This document shows positions 1 through 6,065 of a stretch of DNA of 6,065 nucleotides, one piece after another; the first letter of the stretch is position 1; every line of letters begins with the position of its first letter. The notes beneath the pieces are model-generated. The model was not told the origin of the DNA, did no database searches, and worked only from the letters and a program-made list of their open reading frames with translations. This stretch comes from Opitutia bacterium (GTDB taxonomy: Bacteria; Verrucomicrobiota; Verrucomicrobiia; Opitutales; UBA953): contig CANHRV010000055.1 of NCBI GenBank assembly GCA_947463395.1, positions 1 through 6,065 on the forward strand, written 5' to 3'. Position numbers and translations under genes: made by a program.

Positions 1-6
1 CTTCTT

Positions 7-117
7 CACCTTTCCACCTTTGCACAGGAGCTCTGCTCCGATTTGCACCTTTGCACTTCACTTTGTGTCCCACCCGTCCACCTGTCCACTCGTCCCCTAA
101 TCTCATCACCTTTACAC
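7..117. repeat. Degenerate 8-nt tandem repeat clusters (CACCTTTN / CACCYGTC)
   Basis: Short units recur with 8-nt spacing in four clusters. CACCTTTC and CACCTTTG start at 7 and 15 and end in CAC at 23. CACCTTTG starts at 46 and is followed by CAC at 54. CACCCGTC, CACCTGTC and CACTCGTC start at 71, 79 and 87. CACCTTTA starts at 107 and is followed by CAC at 115. The 11-mer CACCTTTGCAC occurs exactly twice (15-25 and 46-56), with close variants at 7-17 and 107-117. The clusters are not all in one 8-nt register, so the array looks eroded or was expanded in separate events. A small inverted repeat, GGAGC-TCT-GCTCC, lies between the first two clusters at 27-39. The function is unknown. The array may continue left of the window. 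Confidence 0.6.
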
Positions 118-138
118 CCCCATCCCCCACCCCCATCC
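117..138 (-). other. C-tract cluster; G-rich on the - strand (weak quadruplex candidate)
   Basis: Three C5 runs lie at 117-121, 124-128 and 130-134, followed by CC at 137-138, about 55-75 nt upstream of tyrS. On the - strand this reads as GG followed by three G5 runs with 1-2 nt linkers. The fourth run has only two Gs, so a full three-layer quadruplex is not available without bulges or a distant run (160-164). It could equally be composition drift within a pyrimidine-rich leader. No convincing -35/-10 pair is visible in 1-192. The AT-rich stretch at 141-157 is the only promoter-like part, and it is too weak to call. Confidence 0.3.
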
Positions 139-192
139 GGTTACCTACAAATTAATCTTCCCCCATTAACCCTTCGAGAACATTACTAAAGC

Positions 193-1380
193 ATGTCCGT
201 TGCGGAACACATTAAAGCCATGAAGGCTCGCACCGAAAAATTCATCGGTGAACAGGAAATCATCCAACGCCTCGAAGCCGGCAAAACCTTGCGGGTTAAA
301 CTGGGAGTCGACCCCACGCGCCCCGACTTAACTTTCGGTCACATGGTTGTGCTGAATAAATTAAGACAGTTTCAAGACCTCGGACATCAAGCTGTCTTAA
401 TTATCGGCGATTACACGACTCGCATTGGCGATCCGACAGGGCGATCTGACACACGCCCTGTTCTGGGCGAGGCTGAAATCGAGAATAACGCAAAAACTTA
501 TCTCGAACAGGCTTACCGTATCTTGGATCCAAAAAAAACCGAAGTACGGCGCAATAGTGAGTGGTTCGGAAAAATGTCTTTCTTAGACGCCCTCAATCTC
601 AGCCGACAGATGACCGTTGCGCAAATGTTGGTGCGTGATGATTTCGCAAAACGGCACCAGGAAAAAACCCCTATCTCGATTGTTGAATTTCTCTACCCTC
701 TTTTACAAGGACACGACTCGGTCATGCTCAAAGCGGACATCGAGATTGGTGGGAGCGATCAACTCTTTAACATGATGGTCGGTCGAGACCTCCAAGAAAA
801 AGCCGGTCAAGCCCCTCAAGCCATTTTAGGCATGCCATTACTCGTTGGCCTCGATGGAGAAAAAAAGATGTCCAAGAGTTTGGGCAATTACATCGCTTTC
901 AACGAAAACCCAAAAGACATGTTCGGCAAAATCATGTCGATACCCGATGCCACAATGTGGGTTTATTACCGCTTATTACTCGAGCAGAGCGAGGAAGAGA
1001 TTCGTGCTCTCCAAGCACAACACCCCATGGAAATGAAGAAGCAGTTAGCGGTGAAACTAACCGATAAATTCCATGGCACTGGAGCAGGCGCAAAAGAACG
1101 CCAAGAATTTGAAACCGTATTTTCCAAAGGTGGCGTCCGAACAGACATGCCTGAATTTAGTTGGTCTACCTTGGCTGCAGGAGCAACGGAAACAAATCTG
1201 GTTGATCTTCTCTCCGCCACCGGACTCTTCCCTTCGAAAAAAGAAATTCGTCGTCTGATGGAAGGTGGTGCCGTTAAAATTGGTGACGAGAAGATTACCG
1301 ACCCCGCTTTCAAAATCCGTCAACCTCAAGGGGAATGGATTATCCAAGCCGGCAAACGCACCTTCGTGAAGGTTAAGTAG
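193..1380 (+). CDS. tyrS: Tyrosyl-tRNA synthetase (TyrRS, TyrS2-type)
   Basis: This class I aminoacyl-tRNA synthetase charges tRNA-Tyr with tyrosine using ATP in the cytoplasm. The 395-residue length is normal for the TyrS2 branch. In order: a Rossmann catalytic core (about residues 30-235) with DPT at 40-42 and the HIGH-equivalent at 47-50, here TFGH; GDPTGRS at 79-85; YPLLQGHD at 168-175, where Y168, Q172 and D175 align with the tyrosine-binding Y169, Q173 and D176 of the Bacillus stearothermophilus enzyme; GGSDQ at 186-190; and an intact KMSKS at 225-229. The C-terminal part (about 335-395) looks like an S4-type RNA-binding domain (LVDLL, then KKEIRRLMEGGAVKIG). The ATG at 193 gives the expected N-terminal length; the next Met (residue 10) is less likely. 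The only ribosome-site candidate is a weak GAGAA at 176-180. The oddity is Thr in place of the first His of HIGH. No T-box leader is seen. dnaE follows after 97 bp. Confidence 0.97.
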   Translation: MSVAEHIKAMKARTEKFIGEQEIIQRLEAGKTLRVKLGVDPTRPDLTFGHMVVLNKLRQFQDLGHQAVLIIGDYTTRIGDPTGRSDTRPVLGEAEIENNAKTYLEQAYRILDPKKTEVRRNSEWFGKMSFLDALNLSRQMTVAQMLVRDDFAKRHQEKTPISIVEFLYPLLQGHDSVMLKADIEIGGSDQLFNMMVGRDLQEKAGQAPQAILGMPLLVGLDGEKKMSKSLGNYIAFNENPKDMFGKIMSIPDATMWVYYRLLLEQSEEEIRALQAQHPMEMKKQLAVKLTDKFHGTGAGAKERQEFETVFSKGGVRTDMPEFSWSTLAAGATETNLVDLLSATGLFPSKKEIRRLMEGGAVKIGDEKITDPAFKIRQPQGEWIIQAGKRTFVKVK

Positions 1381-1417
1381 TTCGACGACTCGCCAGTCTG
1401 TGTAAAACTCTTACCCT

Positions 1418-1439
1418 GGAAAAGGTCTTTAACCTTTCC
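1418..1439 (+). terminator. Small bulged hairpin between tyrS and dnaE, role uncertain
   Basis: AAAGGT (1421-1426) pairs with ACCTTT (1432-1437) around a 5-nt loop. With A1420 bulged, GG at 1418-1419 pairs with CC at 1438-1439, giving an 8-bp imperfect stem. It begins 38 nt after the tyrS stop and ends 38 nt before the dnaE start. No T-run follows (the next bases are C-rich), so it is a poor intrinsic terminator. It might weakly attenuate readthrough, stabilise the tyrS 3' end, or be chance. The rest of the 97-bp gap shows no clear promoter. Confidence 0.22.
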
Positions 1440-1477
1440 CTGCCCTCCTTCGCATCCCTATTATCACCGAGCTCGTT

Positions 1478-4400
1478 ATGGCCGACGCCCACCAAAGCCC
1501 CGACTTCGTGCATCTGCACGTACATACCGACTATAGTATGCTCGATGGGTGCAGTCGCATCGACCGCCTGATGAGTCGCGCCTGCGATATGAATATGCGC
1601 GCGGTCGCTATTACTGACCACGGTAATCTCTTTGGGCTTTTTGATTTCTGGCATGAAGCTCAGCAAAAATCCAAAAGTGGATTAAAACTAAAACCTCTGC
1701 TCGGATGCGAACTCTACTTAGTCTGGGACCACGCCCTCACCGACAAGCCGGATCGACGTGAGCACAAGTATTATCACATGGGTGTTCTGGCGCGGAGCTT
1801 CAAAGGATACCAGAACTTAACCAAACTGGTTTCCGATGCTCACGTAAGGGGGTTACATTATAAACCCCGCACTGATATCACCCAATTAGCACTGCATGCC
1901 GAAGGCCTCATTGGTTTTAGCGGATGTCTCCAAGGAGTGATTCCCCAGAACCTTCTCAAAGACGATTACGAGGCAGCACGCAAAGCCTGCGCCCGCTTCG
2001 TGGAAATTTTCGGACGTGAAAATTTTGTCATCGAACTGATGGATCACGGGCTTGAAGAACAAAAACGCATTATCCCTGGTCTCCTCAAACTTGCCGAAGA
2101 ATTTAAGTTACGTGTCGTGGCAACGAATGACGTTCACTATGTGGATGCTCAAGACAGCGTGGCCCACGATGCCATGCTTTGCATTCAAACGGGCGCTCGC
2201 TTGGCCGATGAACGCCGCATGCGTTATAGCGCCCAGGAGTTTTATCTAAAAAGCGAGGCAGAGATGCTTCGTATTTTTTCGGAAATCCCTGAAGCCATCA
2301 AAAACACCGTCGCCATCGCTGAAATGTGCGATGTGCAGTTGCCGATTGGGAAAAATAATTATCCGGTTTACGTTTTTAGCGAAGGAGTAAAACCAAAGAG
2401 TGATAAAAAAATCGATAAAATCCTCGATGGCTATGAGGCACTAAAAAATCGCCTCGCTCAAGCGGCGGGCAAACCAGCCGATTTCTCCATCAGCGAGGAA
2501 AACCGTAAGGCCTATCGTGCCAATGGATCATTTTTACTCGATATCGTTAAAAAAGGACTAAAAGAGCGCTATCAGGTTGATTACGATAATCCTAAGTCGT
2601 GGACAGATGAGAAAGCCCCCGGACCAGGCAAAGCCAGCCCCGCCGAACTATGTCGTCGCGTTGATTACGAACTCGGAGTCATCGCTGGCACTGGCTTCGT
2701 CGACTACTTTTTAATTGTTTGGGATTTTATCGACTGGGCTCGTCGACAAGACATTCCCGTCGGTCCTGGACGCGGATCGGGAGCGGGCTCAATTGTCGCC
2801 TACTGTCTTAAAATTACCGATATCGACCCCATTCGCTTTGGCTTACTCTTTGAGCGCTTTCTAAATCCCGAACGTGTCTCTGCGCCCGACTTCGATATCG
2901 ATTTCTGCATGCGTCGTCGCGATGAAGTCGTCGATTACGTTCGTAAAAAATACGGCGAAGACCGCGTCGCCAATATAATTACTTTTGGTACTTTCGGCGC
3001 GAAAATGGTTGTACGCGATTTAGCCCGTATTCGCGATTTACCTTTCGTAGAATCCAATCGCTTGGCTAAACTCATCCCCGATGACATCAATATCTCACTC
3101 GAGGATGCTCTCAAAAAATCGAAAGAGCTGAGCGAGGAAGTGACCATCAATCCACAAGCCGCCAGCATCATCGAAACCGGTCGCGTGATTGAAGGCATGG
3201 TGCGCAACAGTGGCAAACACGCTTGTGGCATGATTATCGCCGACCGACCGCTAACGGATATTATCCCTGTGACGATGCAGGAAGGCGATTTAACCACCCA
3301 GTATGCCAAAGACCCGGTAGAAAAGTTAGGCCTTTTGAAAATGGACTTTTTAGGCCTGAAAACACTGACCGTTATTGATGATGCGCAGAAGCTCGTGCGT
3401 AAGCATCGTCAAAAGCCCGACTTCGATATCGAGAAAGTCAGTTTTGAAGACCCGACAACTTTTGCCCTCCTGAACCAAGCGAAAACCGTAGGAGTATTTC
3501 AACTTGAATCGGGCGGCATGCAATCACTCTGCCGTCAGTTTGGCATTTCTTCGATTGATGAAATCGTGGCGTTGATTGCGCTCTATCGTCCTGGACCGAT
3601 GCAATTTATTCCGGAGTTTATTAAGAGCAAAAAAGACGCAGCGAATATTCGCTACGCTCACCCGCTGCTCGAGCCAGTTGCCAAAGAAACTTATGGCATT
3701 CTGGTTTATCAAGAACAGGTGATGGAGGCGGCCCGAGTGATTGCGGGCTACACCCTCGGTGGCGCGGATTTATTGCGACGTGCGATGGGTAAAAAAATCA
3801 AGGAAGAGATGGACAAGCAACGCTCCATCTTCGTCGAAGGTGCGGCCAAGACTCATAAAATTGAGAAAAAGAAAGCAGAAGAAATTTTCGCGACACTGGA
3901 AAAATTCGCCGAGTACGGATTCAACAAATCTCACTCCGCCGCTTACGCGATTCTCTCTTATCGGACGGCTTACTTGAAGGCCAACTACCCCGTCGAGTTC
4001 ATGTCGGCTCTTCTGACTTCAGAACAGGGTAACGCTGATAAGTTGGCTGAGTTTATGAGCGAAGTGGAAGCCCTCGGCATGAAAGCCCTTGGGCCTGATG
4101 TTAATCAATCGGACACCGACTTCACTCCCGTGGTTAAAGATAATGCGATTCGCTTTGGTTTAGGTGCGATTAAAGGCGTGGGCGAAGTGGCTGCTCGTGC
4201 CATTGTGGCTGAACGAGAAAAGAACGGCCCCTTCAAAGATTTCTGCGATTTCGTTGGACGAATGGGAGACCAGGATCTGAACGCGCGAACCCTTGACTGC
4301 TTATGTCGTGCTGGGGCTTTTGATTTTACCGGAGAAGATCGTCGCCACCTCGTCGATTCGATTGAATCAGTTCGTCGTCATTTTTCGGCAGAGCGCAAAG

Positions 4401-5221
4401 AACGCGCCAGCGGACAAGGAAGTCTTTTTGATTTATTAGGTTCCGAAGATGCAGGAGCCGCACGACCTTCTGACCTGCTTTTACGGCAATCACCGAAGAT
4501 GCCAAAGCTCGAGCGACTGAACAACGAGAAACAGCTCTTGGGATTTTATCTCAGCGGGCACCCCTTGGCCGACTATCACGGTTTAGATGAAGCCCTCGCG
4601 ACTTTAACCACGACTCCGGATCGACTTAATCTCAATAAAGAAGAGCGTCATCTGGTTCGTCTCTGTGGAATCGTTAGCGGACTTGAAAAGAAAATTACAA
4701 AGAAAGATAATCGTCCTTGGGCTTTATTTACCGTTGCCACACGCAGTGTGAATTTGCCCGTTAATCTTTTTTCTGAGGCTTATGAATCCATCGCTAACAT
4801 CAAGGAAGGCGATGTCCCCCTGTTGATGGACGGAGCCCATGTGATTGTGGATGCACGGCTCATTTGGCGCGAAGAGCGCAGCGAATGGTCAATCAATGCT
4901 CACGCGGTTAGCCCCTTACGTCGCGCCCCAAGTTTAATTAAGAAAATCCTTTTTGCCCTACAACCAGGACCAGAGGCCAGTGAGTTCATGGAAAAACTCG
5001 TGGCTCATACCCGTAAAGTCGATGGTGGCACCACGGTACAAATTGGATTCACCCAACCCGATGGACGTATTTTAGTAGCCGAAGCAGCCAGCGCGATGAC
5101 GACGCGTTTTGACCCTGAGACTTATGCCTTTTTTGCCAAGCACCCTTCCTGTGCTGGAGTGCAAATCGAGGCCATTCCGCCGTCTCAACCCGCCCAACGC
5201 AAATACGGCCCACGCGGTTAA
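1478..5221 (+). CDS. dnaE: DNA polymerase III alpha subunit (replicative C-family polymerase)
   Basis: This is the catalytic subunit of the replicative polymerase; it extends primers at the fork and is tethered to the beta clamp. Length is 1247 residues against about 1160 in E. coli. The N-terminal PHP domain (about 1-290) keeps HLH at 12-14, D23, DH at 47-48, E78, H100, C150 and DVH at 218-220. A charged insertion lies at about 301-349. The palm contains GPGRGSGAGS at 429-438, PDFDIDF at 470-476 (catalytic D473 and D475, equivalent to E. coli D401 and D403) and KMDFLGL at 621-627 (D623, equivalent to D555). The fingers region includes YRPGP at 703-707, LGGADLLRRAMGKK at 760-773 and YGFNKSHSAAYA at 813-824. 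A helix-hairpin-helix region lies at about 874-928, with IKGVG at 898-902. QGSLF at 980-984 matches the internal clamp-binding motif, and an OB fold spans about 1058-1145. The C-terminal tail (1150-1247) matches the expected tau-contact region only weakly. The ATG at 1478 places PHP motif I correctly. Only GAG at 1469-1471 precedes it as a ribosome site. It is a DnaE1-type protein: the PolC exonuclease insert is absent. Confidence 0.98.
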   Translation: MADAHQSPDFVHLHVHTDYSMLDGCSRIDRLMSRACDMNMRAVAITDHGNLFGLFDFWHEAQQKSKSGLKLKPLLGCELYLVWDHALTDKPDRREHKYYHMGVLARSFKGYQNLTKLVSDAHVRGLHYKPRTDITQLALHAEGLIGFSGCLQGVIPQNLLKDDYEAARKACARFVEIFGRENFVIELMDHGLEEQKRIIPGLLKLAEEFKLRVVATNDVHYVDAQDSVAHDAMLCIQTGARLADERRMRYSAQEFYLKSEAEMLRIFSEIPEAIKNTVAIAEMCDVQLPIGKNNYPVYVFSEGVKPKSDKKIDKILDGYEALKNRLAQAAGKPADFSISEENRKAYRANGSFLLDIVKKGLKERYQVDYDNPKSWTDEKAPGPGKASPAELCRRVDYELGVIAGTGFVDYFLIVWDFIDWARRQDIPVGPGRGSGAGSIVAYCLKITDIDPIRFGLLFERFLNPERVSAPDFDIDFCMRRRDEVVDYVRKKYGEDRVANIITFGTFGAKMVVRDLARIRDLPFVESNRLAKLIPDDINISLEDALKKSKELSEEVTINPQAASIIETGRVIEGMVRNSGKHACGMIIADRPLTDIIPVTMQEGDLTTQYAKDPVEKLGLLKMDFLGLKTLTVIDDAQKLVRKHRQKPDFDIEKVSFEDPTTFALLNQAKTVGVFQLESGGMQSLCRQFGISSIDEIVALIALYRPGPMQFIPEFIKSKKDAANIRYAHPLLEPVAKETYGILVYQEQVMEAARVIAGYTLGGADLLRRAMGKKIKEEMDKQRSIFVEGAAKTHKIEKKKAEEIFATLEKFAEYGFNKSHSAAYAILSYRTAYLKANYPVEFMSALLTSEQGNADKLAEFMSEVEALGMKALGPDVNQSDTDFTPVVKDNAIRFGLGAIKGVGEVAARAIVAEREKNGPFKDFCDFVGRMGDQDLNARTLDCLCRAGAFDFTGEDRRHLVDSIESVRRHFSAERKERASGQGSLFDLLGSEDAGAARPSDLLLRQSPKMPKLERLNNEKQLLGFYLSGHPLADYHGLDEALATLTTTPDRLNLNKEERHLVRLCGIVSGLEKKITKKDNRPWALFTVATRSVNLPVNLFSEAYESIANIKEGDVPLLMDGAHVIVDARLIWREERSEWSINAHAVSPLRRAPSLIKKILFALQPGPEASEFMEKLVAHTRKVDGGTTVQIGFTQPDGRILVAEAASAMTTRFDPETYAFFAKHPSCAGVQIEAIPPSQPAQRKYGPRG

Positions 5222-5234
5222 GCGCGGCCTATTT
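5201..5234. terminator. Candidate bidirectional terminator hairpin over the convergent stops
   Basis: AAATA (5201-5205) pairs with TATTT (5230-5234), GGCC (5207-5210) with GGCC (5226-5229), and CGC (5213-5215) with GCG (5222-5224), around a GGTTAA loop. That is 12 bp interrupted by a bulged C5206 and a small CA/C internal loop. The A-rich arm on one side and T-rich arm on the other suit termination in both directions. The T-tracts are short (TATTT), so efficiency is doubtful. The structure contains the dnaE stop (5219-5221) and the stop of the opposite gene (5229-5231). Confidence 0.42.
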
Positions 5235-6065
5235 AAGATCATTCGTTATTGTTGAGACAATCGTTTCAACAAAATGCTCCTGCGAAAAGGGCCTAGCCTT
5301 GGGCGAACAAAGAAAATCGCTGATTGATTTTTGGAAGTCTCGATACTGTTCGTCACTCAAAGAGTGTAAGTATTGATTCATTTCTTCGGGGTTGTTCCAT
5401 TTTCTTCCATCAATAAAACATTCTGACGGAATCACCTGATGAATTTCTCGGGGACCAATATAAATGGGGACGCAACCAGCGCGAAAACAGTCGAATAATT
5501 TTTCCGTAAAATAACCAGGCAAGTCACGTGTGTTTTCATGCGCGATACAAAACCGAGCTTTTCTTAACAAAGCGATTTTATCATCAATCGGACCTCGCCA
5601 CGTTTGAAAGGGAGCTTTGGTGGGGAAAAATTGAAAAATAATTTTCAGAAACTGATTATAAACCCTGCCCCATCGTCCTGGTAAAGCAGCTGGCCTATCC
5701 CACCCACGTCCATACAGATGGAAATCGTGTGGTGCATTTTTTTCGTACCACTTTATCAGACGCACCCGATCTTGGTATTGATCTCGAGAGTCATTAATGG
5801 CCAAAGCCTTATTAGACGAAACGAGTACACAGAAGAGCGGACGAGATTCAGGGCCGTTAAAGGCACCCACCTTTAAGTCGTTCGGATAAAATAATTGGAC
5901 AGCCTTGGGGTCATTCAGCAACTCACCATCCCAAGTAAACCAGCGCACATAACGCGCCAGAGCACGTTGATTGCGATTGAGCGGCCGAATGAGGGGATTT
6001 TCGTAAAGATAAACAAACGCCCGAGCCTGCGGATTTTGCCGACGACAGTTGATGTGTAATTCAAA
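5229..6065 (-). CDS. GT10-family (alpha-1,3-fucosyltransferase-like) glycosyltransferase, 5' end off window
   Basis: This probably transfers fucose from GDP-fucose to a surface glycan such as an LPS O-antigen; the acceptor cannot be read from the sequence. The frame is open from the stop at 5229 to the right edge, giving 278 C-terminal residues. A GTG at 5948 could be mistaken for a start, but 39 in-frame codons upstream encode family-like sequence (YENPLIRPLNRN), so the true start lies outside. Counting from the edge: an E-N-P...RPLN segment at about 22-30, an SSNK motif at 83-86 (donor-domain start), LYGRGWD at 117-123, and the GT10 signature FCIAHENTRD...GYFTEKL..C.RAGCVPIYIG at about 172-204, then the IP...FID segment at 212-219. 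No membrane segment is visible in this part; any N-terminal anchor would be out of view. It converges on dnaE with a 7-bp gap and has no evident functional link to it. GT10 membership is likely; fucose specificity is inferred from the family. Confidence 0.88.
   Translation of the reverse strand, partial: FELHINCRRQNPQARAFVYLYENPLIRPLNRNQRALARYVRWFTWDGELLNDPKAVQLFYPNDLKVGAFNGPESRPLFCVLVSSNKALAINDSRDQYQDRVRLIKWYEKNAPHDFHLYGRGWDRPAALPGRWGRVYNQFLKIIFQFFPTKAPFQTWRGPIDDKIALLRKARFCIAHENTRDLPGYFTEKLFDCFRAGCVPIYIGPREIHQVIPSECFIDGRKWNNPEEMNQYLHSLSDEQYRDFQKSISDFLCSPKARPFSQEHFVETIVSTITNDLK

Noticed and set aside
7..117. CRISPR-like array
   Set aside because: The units are only 8 nt, directly adjoining and degenerate, with no spacers of constant length and no cas genes nearby.
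1..192. T-box or other riboswitch controlling tyrS
   Set aside because: The leader lacks a T-box sequence, a specifier stem and a terminator/antiterminator pair, and it is too G-poor to form such a structure.
966..1347. Overlapping - strand open frames of 96 and 115 codons inside tyrS
   Set aside because: They lie antisense to a clear tyrS frame, have no recognisable domain, and are shadows of its codon pattern.
1373..1666. A 97-codon - strand frame over the tyrS-dnaE gap
   Set aside because: It overlaps the tyrS end and the conserved PHP motif of dnaE, its product resembles nothing known, and no ribosome site supports it.
2378..2524. Intein or frameshift in dnaE
   Set aside because: The extra segment is only about 45 residues, the frame continues without a break, and it has no intein splice-junction pattern.
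2935..3309. A 124-codon - strand frame inside dnaE
   Set aside because: It is antisense to the conserved palm region of dnaE, and its low-complexity Ser/Ile/Arg-rich product is typical of an antisense shadow.
5946..5948. GTG start for a 239-residue GT10 protein on the - strand
   Set aside because: The frame stays open for 39 more codons to the window edge, and those residues resemble the upstream part of GT10 proteins, so the gene is cut by the edge and does not start at GTG.

Overview
This is an ordinary bacterial housekeeping segment with a balanced base composition. It holds two intact genes on the + strand, tyrS (tyrosyl-tRNA synthetase) and dnaE (replicative DNA polymerase III alpha subunit). 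A third gene, encoding a GT10-type fucosyltransferase-like enzyme, lies on the - strand and is cut by the right edge. Neither + strand start has a strong Shine-Dalgarno sequence. The overall look of the proteins (a TyrS2-type synthetase, and a 1247-residue DnaE with a complete PHP metal site and a lineage-type insertion) fits a Verrucomicrobiota/Opitutae-like bacterium. That placement is an impression from protein character, not a search result.

Layout: 1-192 is non-coding and strongly C-rich on the + strand (about 80 C to 18 G by hand count). It contains degenerate 8-nt tandem repeats built on CACCTTTN/CACCYGTC and a cluster of C5 tracts. tyrS occupies 193-1380. A 97-bp gap with a small bulged hairpin separates it from dnaE (1478-5221). 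dnaE and the GT10 gene converge with only 7 bp between their stop codons, and one stem-loop covers both stops and may serve as a shared terminator. The GT10 reading frame is open from 5229 to the window edge, so its true start lies outside.

tyrS (translation) and dnaE (replication) are both essential-type genes and could be co-transcribed, although the gap leaves room for a separate dnaE promoter. The GT10 gene is functionally unrelated and probably belongs to a surface-glycan locus to the right. I found no mobile element, CRISPR array, RNA gene or novel multi-gene system. The items most worth a second look are the 8-nt repeat region, the HIGH-motif substitution in TyrRS, the intact PHP site and insertion in DnaE, and the stop-overlapping hairpin.
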